DNA of 64,000 bases from Ophioceras dolichostomum (GCA_003049485.1 PYST01000190.1:1-64000); one strand, 5' to 3'; shown: positions 32,279-44,394, counted from the first letter of the stretch. Translations and numbers: made by a program. Notes: a model not told the origin generated them from the letters alone.

Positions 32279-33369
32279 AGCAGCAGGGATGCCCGGTAAC
32301 GCCCGGTAACAGCGCGAGGCGTCAGACCGTGCCTGCGCTTTGGTCGTTGGCGTCGACGTTGGCATTGGTGTCCATACACTAGGCCAAAAGCAAAAGTCCC
32401 TCGTGGAACATTTATGGAATCTAATTCGAGGCTGATAAGACCAGGTGGCGGTCTCATGTGGTTGACGTGCGTCAAAATTCGAGCCGTCTCTTTTAGGTGC
32501 TTATCCGCCATCCGTCACGGTTCGGTTGGTACAGAACCCCGGCCGTATCTCCCTTGGGTGCCTCCCAAGTCCCGTCCTCCTCTTTCGTTCATCTCGTGTC
32601 CTTCACTTGCGAAAAAGGGAGGGCTCCCGTCAAGTCTACCGACCAATAAAATGAGGTGGAAAAAGAAGGGTTCGGAGAGCAAAGTGGTGAAACTCTGTCT
32701 CAGTGTCTCAACAATTTTTTTTCTCCGCAACCGATTTTCAGGGTCCATGGATGCCACATTTCTGCAAGGATCCCTCCACGCAATGCCCTGAGCCATCCCC
32801 GTTTAGGCAACTGGCCATGGCCTGTGCAGCGCCAAGTCTGCGCGGCGTGATCTTGACCACATGCAGCTTGGAATTCTTGGGTCTTGGGGGGACATGCAAT
32901 TGTCGGGGTTTGCCTCAAGCATGAGTCGTCATGCACTGCACCAAAAACGAGCCTCGTTTCCAACCAACCCGAATCCACCCATCGGAGGCAGCCGACTCGG
33001 AATACATGGCAATCCGGCTGGTCTGGAAGACGACGTGATTCGGTGGTGTAACCAACGGGTTTCGTCGGCGGGCCGAACAACGGAACAGGGAGTGGCTCAC
33101 CTCGAGTTGCGTCGTGATGATGCCCCCCACAAACAGACTGTCGGGCATCTCAGTACGTATCATCATATCAACACGTTCACTGGCTGGTGTTGAAATGATT
33201 CAAACTTTGCCGTTATCGCACTCTTTGAGCTCTATTTTAGCCGATGGTGATGGAAGGGGAATGATAGCACGTGGAAATCCACGTGATTATTCCTATCGAT
33301 CGTAACAGTCCTCTCTCTTTGAGGCAGCCAGTCTTTACAGAAGTTAAGAAATACATCCCACTTTTCCCC

Positions 33370-33450
33370 NNNNNNNNNNNNNNNNNNNNNNNNNNNNNNN
33401 NNNNNNNNNNNNNNNNNNNNNNNNNNNNNNNNNNNNNNNNNNNNNNNNNN
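33370..33450. other. Assembly gap (81 N)
   Basis: Run of N flanked on both sides by CCCC, so the true sequence probably contains a long C tract that could not be read through. Confidence 0.98.
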
Positions 33451-34539
33451 CCCCAGTTGTTGTCATCGTCCTCGTAATTAATGGCATCCCAGTCGTCTGT
33501 ATCCGTCTATCCCAAGCCTCCCTTCATCTATCTCTCTTTCCAAATGTGGCAACTTCACCAGCTCTTTGCAGGCAGCCTCCCTCAAAGCCACTCAAACAAA
33601 CATTGAAGTTCCCCGCCCAATCATCAGCCTCCTCCTCGTGTCAACATCGACGTCGACTTTCGACCGTATCCTCATCTTCCGCGCAATCCCAGGACAGCGT
33701 GATTCTATTCTGTGCAGTTGCATGCGTGTTCGGTGGCCCGAGACAATTCCCGGTATTATCCATCTGCGGAATGGGTGGGGTGATGATTCCCAAATTGACT
33801 TTCCTCCTGCAGCTGTCTCCCTCCCTTTCTTGCGATAGTCTCCTGCCGATAATGTCGTTTGGCTGTTCTGGTTCATCATCAACTGAGCATCACTGATGAA
33901 CTTTCTATGAGCCCTCACTGCCAACCTGTCGTGGGGCAGTGAGACACTGGAGGTTATCGCCAGACGAGGAAGGCTGATCCAATACCTCTACATATTCCGG
34001 TCTTTCTTGTCATATAACGATTCGGAGACATGACGGCCCAGCAGCTAAGAGTTATGCGAGAAACATTCTGGTCTTCCATCCTAGATAAGGAGGCGTTTGG
34101 CATCACAGAACACTGGCCATCACGTCCAGGTCGTGGGGACCCTGACGACCAATAGGAAGATCACAGTAACATTCATGCGGGTGATAGAGGACTCAAACTT
34201 CGGTAGCCTTGGGTAGGTACCTTGGGGAGGTAGCTGTATATATTGATGATATGTTTTCTCGTCCCGACTCAAGAGGATTCGTCACAGGCTGCTGCTGCGC
34301 CTTCCCCTCTCCTGCCGTACGATCTAGAATACGAAGGCACACATATCGCATTGCCAGAGTGCCATCGCCCCACCACTTCTGCATACTATCGTGGAAGCTA
34401 TTTTCCAGCTTACCCAGCCAGAATACTTTAGAAGCTACTAGCGCTACACGCACCCTACCACACCTAGTAGTCGGAGACCAATGCCCTGTCATTGACCTCC
34501 ACTGTCCAGTTGCTCTTATTCTGTTCCTAACCACACCCT

Positions 34540-35620
34540 TATATGGCATCCCCCACAAGCACATCATTACCACTGGCCATGGCGATGTCCCTCCTCTTGG
34601 CCGGAGGGCTCGTTGCCCTGATAGTCCTGCTCCAGTCGTACGGGACCACGAAGGTCGCCCGGGGATTCTCGTGCGCGTCGACCTGCCCAAGGTGGCCATG
34701 TACTCGGAGATCTCGAGGGACCAGCACAGCCCGGGGCTGTTTGGAGAGATGTACGTTGTGTCTGTTTCGAGGAGGGCATTATCATCACCATCAACTAACA
34801 GCCGCGCCGACAGAGACAGTCTACCGGAGCCACACCGGCGGCTCAAGCGGCTCCTATCGCCGGCCTTCACCGTGAACTACATCGACAACTTAGAGATATA
34901 CTTCCGGAAGACTGCCCGCAGCCTGCTCACTGAGTACAAGACAAGAATCCGGCTAGATCCTCTATCGGCCGAGCAGAACGGCTTAGATCAATCTTCGAGG
35001 TAGACCTAATGGACGTCTACGATGTAGCTCTAGACATGTAAGTGCCATCTCCAAAGTCGTGTCATCAAAGCCCTCTAACGCAAAGCACTCCTCACTAAAG
35101 CCTCGAGCTACCCGACATGGGCGAATGCTCCGTCAGTCGTGGGTTCGGGCAGACCAACCCGGACGGCGGGATCAAGGACGCTATCGACGGGCGCGTATAA
35201 AAAGTCCATCCCGCGCTCCATCTCCGACGGGCTGAGCAAGCGCTACCAGATCGAGTACGTCAAGAAGGTCTCCGCAAGCTCGGCTTGGACATTCAATTCG
35301 ACTGGCTGGCTAAGATGATGACCGCCATGGACCAGACGGCCTAGACCATGCTTGCGGCCTTCTAGACCACCTCCGGCACGATCGTCCGCCTATTCCTCGA
35401 GATGACGCACAACGCTTCCGTGCGTGCGGGCCAAGCTGCTCGCCTCTCTGCGGCCGCGTGCCACCTCTTCAGAGATCGTCGCCAGCCGCGCGGTGCGGCC
35501 AATGCCGCAGTACGAGTATCTCGAGGCCTGCATCAAGGAGAACCTGCGGCTGCACTCGATCGCATCCGAGATGGGCCGGCGCACAGGGAAGCGACGCCTC
35601 GCTCAACCCCCCTGATGGCA
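34540..35620 (+). pseudogene. Decayed cytochrome P450
   Basis: Ordered P450 fragments on the plus strand. A possible membrane-anchor start is 'MAMSLLLAGGLVALIVLLQS' (34576-34635). 'LPKVAMYSEISRDQHSPGLF' (34680-34740) follows. 'HRRLKRLLSPAFTVNYIDNLE' (about 34833-34893) is the helix-C region that normally reads HxRRRRxLxPAFS. Then a stop occurs near 35002. Later come 'GTIVRLFLEMTHNASVRAKLL' in part (about 35370-35430) and 'YEYLEACIKENLRLHSIASEMGRRT' in part (35510-35590). The latter holds the ExxR motif of helix K (ENLR). The haem-binding Cys loop, FxxGxxxCxG, was not found downstream; the sequence changes after 35600. Multiple stops and frame changes show this is dead. Confidence 0.72.
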
Positions 35621-36087
35621 GAAGCTAATGGTTAATAAATGCCTCGAAGTCACGGTAACTGGCACTACATGGCTGATTTTTTTGTTTTGGCTTCGCAAGG
35701 ACTGAGATGATAATGGTCGCTGCCATCATGTTCTCTCGCTTCGACGTGATCGAGGTCAAGGGCTAGGGTATCGACTTCCCGCAGTACATCACCATGCAGT
35801 CCCACTGGCATCCCGAGATTAGCATCAGCATCAGCATCATCATCATTCAAACTCCCTTGGAATCTCGTCATCACCACTCCCGCACAGCATGATGGAAGGT
35901 GGAGTTTACGCCTGGAAGAAAGAGAGAGTTAGCAGATAGAATAAACAACCTTAACATATCAGCATAGCCAAAGACAATCTGGAGGTTTTCCCAGTAATTA
36001 CGTCCCGCAAGATGCTCTTCCCCCGTAGTGACGACAACCATGACTTTCCACTAATCTAAAAGTCCCTCAGTCCCTCAAGCAGCCGAC
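35621..36087. other. Intergenic, between P450 remnant and GH106-like gene
   Basis: No gene seen. A short CATCATCAG-type trinucleotide repeat lies at 35820-35850. Confidence 0.35.
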
Positions 36088-39000
36088 TCATGCACGCCCC
36101 TCGTCCTTCCCAACAACCACCCACTCTGCACTCATCCTCGCCGCCGCAGGCCGCAAGTCCCATTGCACCGGGTCCTCAACCAGCAGCTCCGGCTTCTCCA
36201 AAACGCCGATCGCCTTGACGGCGTACTCGTCCGTCCAGGCATCTCCGCCAGCTGTACAGCCATGCAGGCAAAGTAAGTCAGCCATCTAGCACCACTTGAC
36301 CGAAAGAATGAAGGCAGGCAAGTTAACTTCAGATGGGAGAGGGGGCAAAGGGAAATCGAAAGAGGGAAGGGAAAACGCGTACTTCTCCACTGATCAGGCC
36401 AACACCCCCAATGCCCCTCCGGCAGATGGAAGTGGCCGAACGAGTTGTACCTATTCCCGAACGCGGTGATTTCCACCAGGTACTTCCCGGGACCCAAGTC
36501 CTCACCCAGCACCATCTGGCGAGGTTGGTACGCGATGTGTCCCTTTCGAAGCAGCAGTGCCGTCGTCGTTTCCGTCGTCGTTGTCGTTGCCGCGTTCGCG
36601 ATCGACGCGTCCGACGGCCCGCGTTCAGCAGCAACACCTCGGTAATCATCATCACCATCAAAATCATCCACCAGCAATTTCACGCCCAGCACGGCGGCCG
36701 AGAACCGCGGAACGGACAGCACGACCCTCGCGCGATTGCCGAGGGAGAACTTGCACGTGTACGTCACGTTCCCGACGAAGAAAGGCAGGCCCTGGGTTGT
36801 GATGTCTCCCCACCTCAGGCCCTTGCCCACCACTGCCGTCGTCACTGCCGTTCTTGTCATCGCAGCCGTCGGGCTCGTAGTTGCAGTTGCAGTCGCGGTT
36901 GATGTCGGTGCCATCGTAGAAGAAGGAAGAGGAAGAGGAAGTGCCCTCATCACGGGCCTGTCACTTCTCCCCTTATCAAACACAACCTCGAACCCGCTCC
37001 CCAGCAGATACACCCTCTCCAGATTCGTCAACACGCCATAGTCGCCCTCCAGTTCAAGCACATTCCTGCCCTTAACCACCTTAATCTCGTCCGGGATGGG
37101 CACGACCGCAATATCTTCATCAACCCACCACTCCGCCGGCTTCTTCTTGTCCCTTACCGAGAAATCCCTCCCGTTCAGACTCAGCTTCCAGTCCATGGGG
37201 TCCTCGAGCGCGAGCTTCAAGCTCCCAAACTCGTAGCCGTCGCCGCCGTAAGCGTTGAAGACATACCGCAGCTTCAAGGTCGCGAGCGGCTTCCGCTCAG
37301 AGGCAGGGACGGCCCAGGGCTGCTTCCACGCGGCTCCCTTGCGGGGCAGGCGGAGGCGCTCGCGGAGCTGGTTGTCGATGCGAAGGATCTCGGTTACAAC
37401 CGACCAGTTTTCGTCGCCTAGGAGCTTGTGTTGGGCGTAGTCGAGGACAAGGGCGTTGGGTTCGGACAGGGACGTACCGACGAGATCGAGCTGGACTTTG
37501 GGCTTCTTGTGATGCTGCTCTATCTGCGCCGTCGACGACAAATGATGCCGGGGTATGACTTGCTGGAGATGTTGCTCGGAGGCGAAGACGCGATCCACTT
37601 CCTCGCGTGAGAGGGCAGTGAGGGAAGCGACAGAACCGTGGCCACCACTATTCCCTGCTTTCTCCGCCGGCAGCAGCCTGAACACGACGCTCCCGCACCC
37701 CTCAAAAATATGCGGGACGAAAGTCCAGCCCTCGCGCGTCGGGAACGTCAGCGGCGCGGAGCGGTGCTCGCCAGTGAGGGTGTCCCAGATCTCGACCCTC
37801 GGCCAGATACCGCAGAGCTGCACGACAGTCCCAACGGCGTTGTTGCGGTCGGCGTTGCACATGAACACGAACCGTTCGTCGCCGTCCTGGCGCATATGGT
37901 ACAAGAGGCGATGAGAGCCTCCCCCGAAGACCTGGACGTCGAGCTCGCGCTGCGGGTCGAGGGAGCGGAGGATGTCGGCCCTGTGCCAGGGCACTGTCTC
38001 GACGCGGTTGAGCAGCGAGGAGAGGCGCTCTGCCGTCGTCGACGAGGCAGAGGGAGCGATGGCGTCCACAAGTGAAGGTTTCTGGCCGAACACCACGACG
38101 CGTCCTCCCGCTGCCTGAAAACCGGAGAGGATGTCGAGCGTGGAAGAGCGCATGGTGCGCAGGTGAGGCAAGACGACGACGTCGTACCGACAAGCGCCGA
38201 CCTTCAGCTTGCGCCCCGCGTAGCCCTCGCTGGTCAGCCTCGTGTCGGTCGTGCCGAACTGACCCGGCAGTAGGCTCTCGCTGATGAAGTCGAAGTCGAC
38301 CAGCCCGTGCAGCAGCCAGTCGGTGAGCTCGGCAAAGCGGTGGTCGCGCGCGCCCATCTCGTTGCCGGCGGGGCTGTTGTCCGGGCCGAAGCACAGCCAG
38401 AAGCTCTCAACTGGGTGCACGACGGCGACGCGGGTGACGGGCACGCCACGCGTCATGGCCACTGCGACGCGCGCGAAGTGGTCCTCCACCATGGAGCCGT
38501 ACTCCTTAAACCAGGGACTCTGGTGGTTGAGGCTGGCCGGGTAGTCGCGCTTGGCCTCGCCTTTCATGCCCAGCCAGGCCAGGTGCGGGGACCGGAAGGT
38601 GATGCCCAGCGCGGCCTGCCAGTCGCCGCAGCCCTTGTGGCCCTCGAAGGGGAAGTACCAGTGGGTGCAGCCGTAGATCTCAGTGAAGGCGCCGCGCATA
38701 CCGCGCTGGCGCGCCACAGAAGTGGCCTGTTTCGCCGTGTTGTACTCATACCAGTCGTTGAGTAGGTCGATTCCCGGCATCTGCATGTTGCGGTAGCAGC
38801 GCATGGCCTCTCCCAGCGCGTTGGTCTGCGAGTGCAGCGAGGGCTCCTCCATCATGTGGCCCGTCAGGTAGAGGTTGTGGTCGCCGCACCACGCGCTGAT
38901 CTGGTCCATGAAGGCGGTCACAAACCGCTCGCACACATGGTCGTGGTAGCGGTAGCGCGCCGCGCTGGCCTCGCCGCCTGGCAGGTCCCATATCAGCTCA

Positions 39001-40224
39001 GGCAGCTCCGTCAGCAGGTCCAGCGAGGGGTAGGCTGCCGCGTACGTCTGCAGGAGGTCGCCAGTCCAGGGCAAGAAGACGTCGCCGGCGGCGTCTGGAC
39101 TCGGCAAGCGCGACTTTGTCGCGAACTGCGGCTCGTCGGTGAACATGCAGGGCACGGTCGAGCCGAAGCGGGAGCCGACGCCCTTCTGCTTCCAGTAAGT
39201 CTCGTACGTGATGCGCACGAAGCTGGCCATGGCGTCGTGGCTGAGCGTGTCGACATACGTCTGTCCGTTGAACCAAGGTGATCCCGGGTTCGTCTCGACG
39301 TAGGCGTACCACACTCGTCGATCCGGGAACGCCAATGCCTCCGCGGGTAGTTCGTCGTCATTCATCGTGAGCCTGTCGCCTGGGATACAAGCCCAGTATC
39401 GAAGGCAGCCCTGGTCATCCAGAGCCACGATGTACTTGCCCATCAGGTGGCCGTTCTCGCTGCGGCTGGCCCGCGCTGATGACGGTGAGTCGTTTCTGAT
39501 GATGGATGTTTAGCAGGGATCTATCCCTGCACACTGGCTGGCTAGTTTCACGGCCAGAGAGCAGGAAGCGTGGGACAGTGCTTGAACTCACCCCGGAGGA
39601 CCGGCAGTGCCGTAAGGACGCGTCGTGAACAGGAGATGCTTCGCCTTGTGCGCTGGGTTCTGCTCAACCACCTTGCCTCCCGCGGCCCCAGACGGCCATC
39701 GGTCCTCGTCGTATCTTGCACCCAACGTTCAGCATCAGTCAGCAAATCAATAAACCAAACCCGGCCAGGCAAGGACGCTCATCTACAGGCCGGACTCACA
39801 GACAAGCATGCATTCCCTTCCCCTCAGCATACTCCGCACATGCCTCCACCAGCTCCATGAACTCCTTGCCCATGTACTCCGTATCAAGCCCAGTACGGAC
39901 GTGCATGAAGAACCCGCCGAAGCCCATCTGCTGGAAGCTGTCGATCTGCCTGAATAGCCTGCCCTTGTCGAGCTTGACGTTCCACGCCGCCAGCGGACAG
40001 CCGCGGTACTCCGAGGTCGGGCTCTTGAACAGCTTCTCGCTGAACGGCTCCGCCGCCTTGGGGTAGCTGATGGGGTTCGGCTTGCCATTGAGCGCCAGAG
40101 GCAGGTCCCCTAAAGACGGCCATTGCGAAGCTTTGATGGCATTCGCCAATGACGATTCTGCGCTGGACTTAGCGCCGCTGGCGGCGGCGGAAGAAGAAGG
40201 GATGGAAGTAGTCGGTGATGGCAT
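36088..40224 (-). CDS. Large GH106-like (alpha-L-rhamnosidase family) hydrolase
   Basis: Predicted glycoside hydrolase related to GH106-type alpha-L-rhamnosidases. Four exons, complement(36088..36251, 36383..39459, 39592..39714, 39800..40224), about 1262 residues. The exon-3 acceptor could equally be six bases earlier (39465). An in-frame ATG at 40332 would add 36 residues. The N-terminal TIM-barrel half has AAWNVKLDKGRLFRQI, QMGFGGFFMHVRTGLDTEY and YDEDRWPSGAAGGKV, diagnostic of this group. MFTDEPQF and HNLYLTGHMMEEPSLHSQ further on carry acidic residues likely at the active site. The C-terminal third is a beta-sandwich-like region interrupted by two Ala/Thr-rich low-complexity stretches. 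There is no signal peptide, so it may act inside the cell on imported oligosaccharides or glycosides, unlike many rhamnosidases. The family is clear; the substrate is inferred. Confidence 0.8.
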
Positions 40225-40380
40225 GACGCTGAGCTTTCTGATGCTAAACGTCGCAGAGCTTGCGTTTGAACTATGTAGATTGTCGAAGAATGAACCCCCC
40301 AAAGAATGCTGAATGGGAAGAGGGAAAGACAAGAAAAAGAAACCGAGACTGAGCAGCCTCCTAGCGATTCACATCGGAGC

Positions 40381-40394
40381 TATAGTATTTATGT
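40381..40394 (-). promoter_or_regulatory. AT-rich TATA-like element of the GH106-like gene
   Basis: The minus strand reads CATAAATACTATAG just upstream of both candidate start codons (40332 and 40224). If it is the TATA region, transcription starts near 40355 and the 5' UTR is short. Low-confidence motif call. Confidence 0.3.
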
Positions 40395-41291
40395 TGTGGG
40401 ATGTTTCTGTTTGATGTCTTATGATGCGAGAGGAGGCAGGAGGTACGAGATGCTTGGGTGACGTTGGTGCGGGGAAGGTCACAAGGGGTGTTGGCTCACT
40501 GAAGGAATGAAGCTATGCTCAGCAGAATGAAAAGCAAAAACAACGCGATCATACTAGAAGCGGTTAGAAGCTATGGCTCCCCGCCTTGTTTGTGATGGGG
40601 CTCCTAGATTGGAGTCGACTTAGCGAGGCAAAGCGGGCAGATACAAATCTATTTCTTTAGCGTAGTATCTAGGTAGAAATCTCGCATGCTTCTAGTTATT
40701 TTCACCATCTTGCCTTTGGACATACCCACCCAGCAATTCGCGGCCAAGTTGCGGGGGGAGGCGTCGACGAGCAAACTGGAGAGAAATCATTGCCTAAAGC
40801 GGTAATAGTTTTTGTGAGAACAGTGTCGACCTGAGACACCGCTTGCGTCCCCGCCGCCGCGACCCGCCCGGCATCGCTAGCGTGTGGGTCGGCGCGGATC
40901 ATAGCAACCCCCGGCAGACGACGTCCAACAAGCTAGGTTCGTCACATTCATTCGTTATATTCTGAACGCTGTAGCGGAGCATGGAGCCATTACCATGCTG
41001 TGGGTGGTGACTTCATATTGGGTTTTGGACACGCAAGTCTGCGTGCAGTGTTGCTGTCGGCCGAAGTTTTTCGGAATGGACGTTAACGTGCGTCCAATAC
41101 CATTTATGGTGCGAGCCGTTCCCCCGTAACCCTCAAAAGTATTAGCACATTTAAAGCAGCGATTCATTTCTCCCCATTCAGCTTTCTCGCCCCTGTTTGC
41201 TTTCCTGCCTGCCACCGTTACTGCTTTAATTCGACTAGACCACGTTGGCTTATCAACCACGAACACCAGCGACGCCCACAGACGGGCGGTC
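40395..41291. other. Intergenic region
   Basis: No supportable gene. Open frames are short and unrelated to known families. Confidence 0.35.
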
Positions 41292-41474
41292 ATGTGCATG
41301 ATATACCCTCGCGTTTACGCTTACGGGGGCAAACAGGAAATTGTGATGCCCTGCCAGCATCCAAACAAGCCGACCACCAGTTGGTTTACCACGACGAGGA
41401 CCTGGTTCCTTCTCCCTACAAGGATCACGACGACGTCGTCGCTTAACGCCGCCTTTCAAACGATTCAGTCTTGA
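41292..41474 (+). pseudogene. Degenerate tandem copy of the small Cys protein at 41595
   Basis: The 60-codon frame begins MCMIYPRVYAYGGKQEIVMPC and then NKP. This matches MCLIYVRTYSCNNALEYLVPC...NKP of the downstream gene in spacing and key residues (Met-Cys start, Tyr, Pro-Cys, Asn-Lys-Pro). After NKP the similarity is lost and the frame stops early. It looks like a truncated duplicate about 300 bp from its parent, though expression as a micro-protein cannot be excluded. Confidence 0.5.
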
Positions 41475-41594
41475 TCGCTTCTCTAGCACAGCTCACCTGC
41501 CCTCGTCCCACGCATCCATCGTTCGGGAAGGCCCGGACCCTCGCTGGCTCTTCGAACATGAGAACCAGGTACGGTCCTCTATAGACAGTCGACG

Positions 41595-42011
41595 ATGTGC
41601 CTTATATACGTTCGTACATACTCTTGCAACAATGCCCTGGAGTACTTGGTGCCCTGCAGGGATCAAAACAAGCCGAACCATAGTTACACATTCGCCGGCA
41701 GCGAGTACGTTGGCTTTCCCTGCAACGAGCATCTCCGCGCTGGTGCAACCGAACCTGAGCCTAATGATCACAGTCGTACACTCAGATTGGCCCTTCAGAA
41801 GCTTCAGGTCCACGCCGACCTGCAGTATTTGTGGCCACAGGTGGTGAGACGGTTCGAGTCACGAAGAACGGCATTAGAAACCATCAACGCATTTCTTCGC
41901 CGCTACATCAAGGACGTCGACCTCCTTGCTCAGGCACCGGCAGCCGCGTCGTCAACAAAAGAGCGAGATATTAGGATGATGGTCGCCTCTCTGCTCGGCC
42001 ACTCCTGCTAA
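41595..42011 (+). CDS. Small hypothetical protein with N-terminal Cys motif
   Basis: 138 residues in one exon. The N-terminus (MCLIYVRTY, then LVPC, NKPN and GFPCNEH) resembles small lineage-specific fungal proteins that start MCx(I/V) and carry spaced cysteines, possibly metal-binding. The rest is helical, with charged segments such as RRFESRRTALETINAFLRRYIKD in part. Function unknown. The next gene follows at once in another frame, with no clear start of its own. This frame may therefore be the first exon of a longer protein ending at 43553; I could not find a convincing splice pair, so I list it alone. Confidence 0.45.
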   Translation: MCLIYVRTYSCNNALEYLVPCRDQNKPNHSYTFAGSEYVGFPCNEHLRAGATEPEPNDHSRTLRLALQKLQVHADLQYLWPQVVRRFESRRTALETINAFLRRYIKDVDLLAQAPAAASSTKERDIRMMVASLLGHSC

Positions 42012-42018
42012 AATTTAG

Positions 42019-43553
42019 CCGAGGACATCTGAACCGCGTTCTCTCCGTCAATCCAGTCTCAATCTCTAGGCCAACGATTCGATTCGCAACATTGCGAGCT
42101 GATGGACAAACTCTGGCTGCCTGCCGGGAACGCTACTCCATCTCGGAGTTCGAACAAGTTACACTTCTGCTGCTGTTCGAAACCGCGCCGATACAATATC
42201 TTCAGTTCGAGCTCCGCACTTTTCTCCAACGAGGGCGCCGACCAGAGTCCATGCTGGAGCGCCTTGTCTTCGCCTTGAACATCAGTTTCGAAAACCTACT
42301 CTCAAACGCGCGGATGCCGGACGCCTCCAAGGGCGCGCGTAAAGCTAAAATGGACTTGTGTAAGGATTTCGCCCTTGGTCACCGTCTTTGTGTAGAGCTT
42401 ACACTTGAACATGTCCTGAAACACCACGGTCGAAAATTGCCAGAAATGCGGTCGGAAGGTCGTCGACGAGTAGTGGAATGCTTCCACTGCGACCCCTGGG
42501 CGAACATCCGCTCCAGAGGCCGCGACCCCTGAGGTGGATGTCAGACATCTCAAATGGCTACTCCGGGGCTCCGGGGCACACGGTGACGACGAGGCCGACT
42601 CACCGAACCTGTCTACTGACTCAGACAACTCAGGACATCACACTGGAGGTTGGCTCCGCCAGATGTCACTATCACTCAAGGATGCATACCGTAGCCTTAG
42701 CGGGCTTACCCTCAGAGGGTTGACTCTCCCCCAGCACAGCCAAGACCAGGCAAGCAAGTCACCCGGCAAGCTCGGGGTCTGCGTTCACTCCACGGCAGCC
42801 TCGGCCGGAGTAACAGGGACGCACATCCTCGTCCTCCTCTGCGTGCCGTACATGCGAGTGGGAGCAAAGCTGTACCAACCCGAGACATGCACGATCAACT
42901 CTGACAGAGAATTCTTCCAGGTGCTCAGGCACTACTACTCAACGTGGAGGTGGTGGTCACCCTGGACTCGGCTCAGGCAGGTGCAGTCGCTGAAGTTCGT
43001 GAAGGTTTGTCAACCCACACTAGATGTAGAGTCAACAGTTGGTCGGGCTAACCAACAAGACATCACCGAACAGTTCGAAGTCTTCCAAAGTTCCCTCGTT
43101 GATATCCGCCAGTCTCCATCAACACCACCAACCTCCCTTATCAAAGTCGAATACATCTACTCTCCGACCCCCAATGCAACGGGCGCAGCCCCAGACGCAG
43201 ACGCAGACACCCTCCCGCCCATCGGGCCCAACCTTCTCACGCATCTCTTTGAGTACCCGGACCACGCCGAAGTCCTCACCATCCTCTGCAAACGCGTCCC
43301 TAAAAAGCTCCGCTCTTGTCTCGAGGCGTGTCGGCAGCAAGGCAGCTCTGTTGGTTGGGGGATCCAGATCGAGGAAGGGTTAAACTGGTTCAGTCTCTTC
43401 CTGTTTGGCCTGCTGGGGTTTGTACTATGCCTCTTGATTGCTGTGGCCTGGACTATTGTGAAGGGCGATGTGCAGGGTGGATTTTCTATTGCGAGTTTCA
43501 TGCTTAGTTTCATGGTATTCTGTGGGGGACTGGTGTATTCTGAGAAGATCTGA
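42019..43553 (+). CDS. Lineage-specific fungal protein with C-terminal two-helix membrane anchor
   Basis: A long coding frame opens at about 41975 and runs through a helical region. Segments include RADGQTLAACRERYSISEFEQ, LLLFETAPIQYLQFELRTFL and ERLVFALNISFENLL. A probable 58-bp intron (42459..42516, donor GTCGTC, acceptor TCCAG) joins it to the frame ending at 43553. After a Ser/Pro-rich middle comes CKRVPKKLRSCLEACRQQG, then SVGWGIQIEEGLNWFSLFLFG, and two transmembrane helices around AVAWTIVKGDVQGGFSIASF. This C-terminal block, with its WxxxKGDxQGGF motif between the helices, is common in filamentous-fungal proteins of unknown role and puts the bulk of the protein on one face of a membrane. 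No ATG fits the N-terminus, so the 5' end is missing, spliced from upstream, or lost by frameshift. Start coordinate approximate. Confidence 0.55.
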
Positions 43554-44394
43554 TGATCGGCGAAGAGTCGACTGTCGACCCCAACGTCATTCCAGAGGCG
43601 GCGCTTGTTCGCGCCACTTCGCATGCGTGATTCACGTTCTCTTTCGCTCTCTTGAAGTCATCAATGGAAACTAGGTCGAGGCTCGGGCCTGGCCTGCGGT
43701 ATCGTGGGAATCCTTCTGCTTCTTGCGCGCGTCTGGGGAACATTTGACTAGGCAAACACTGAGATCCGGAGGGAACTTGGATATGTCAAGAGAATGCTAC
43801 GGAGCATTTCAGCATTCCTCCCAAAAGCCATTGCGCAATTGCGGTATAGCACGCTTCGTTTGCTCGTTGCCCGAGCTCAGTGGGTGTGCATCAGCTTTGA
43901 CAGAGTCATCATCATTCCATTGGATCAACACAGCCATCTCCAAGCATGCCGGCACCCGCGCACAATGTAGCTACCAGATGCAGCCAGCCATTGCGCAACT
44001 TCACCGCCAAAACGGGCCTCAGAAAAAAAGGAGGAATATCATACATGCCCTCCACTGCCAATCGTGAACGGACACGCGCGCATCGGCGACGATTTGCTGT
44101 GGCAGCTACCCGCACCGCCACTCTAATATGCCAGGTGGTCGGCCTCCCGCATCGATGCCTGGAATGGCTGCCTGCCAGCGTTACCAGCGCGAAGGGAGCC
44201 TCCCTTTCGACTTATACGGGAAAACCCAACATAGGGCGAAACGGGCCAAAAGGTATTTAGAGATGGCCAGCTTCACTCGATGGCGTCTGGAAGATCTGAA
44301 AGGGTACTAGCAACCACTCCCACCAAGCCAAAGAACCAGTATCTTCCAACCAGCCACAAACAATACTAGAAACTGTCACATCGGCATCAACACA
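43554..44394. other. Intergenic region
   Basis: Nothing recognised. Upstream region of the RNase III-like gene. Confidence 0.35.

Larger units (their letters stand above)
31691..34539. other. Intergenic region with low-quality sequence
   Basis: Upstream region of the desaturase, then a stretch with a 31-base C run, an ambiguous base and an 81-base N gap. No gene is supported; the frames across the homopolymers are artefacts. Nothing recognisable lies between 33451 and 34200. Confidence 0.4.
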
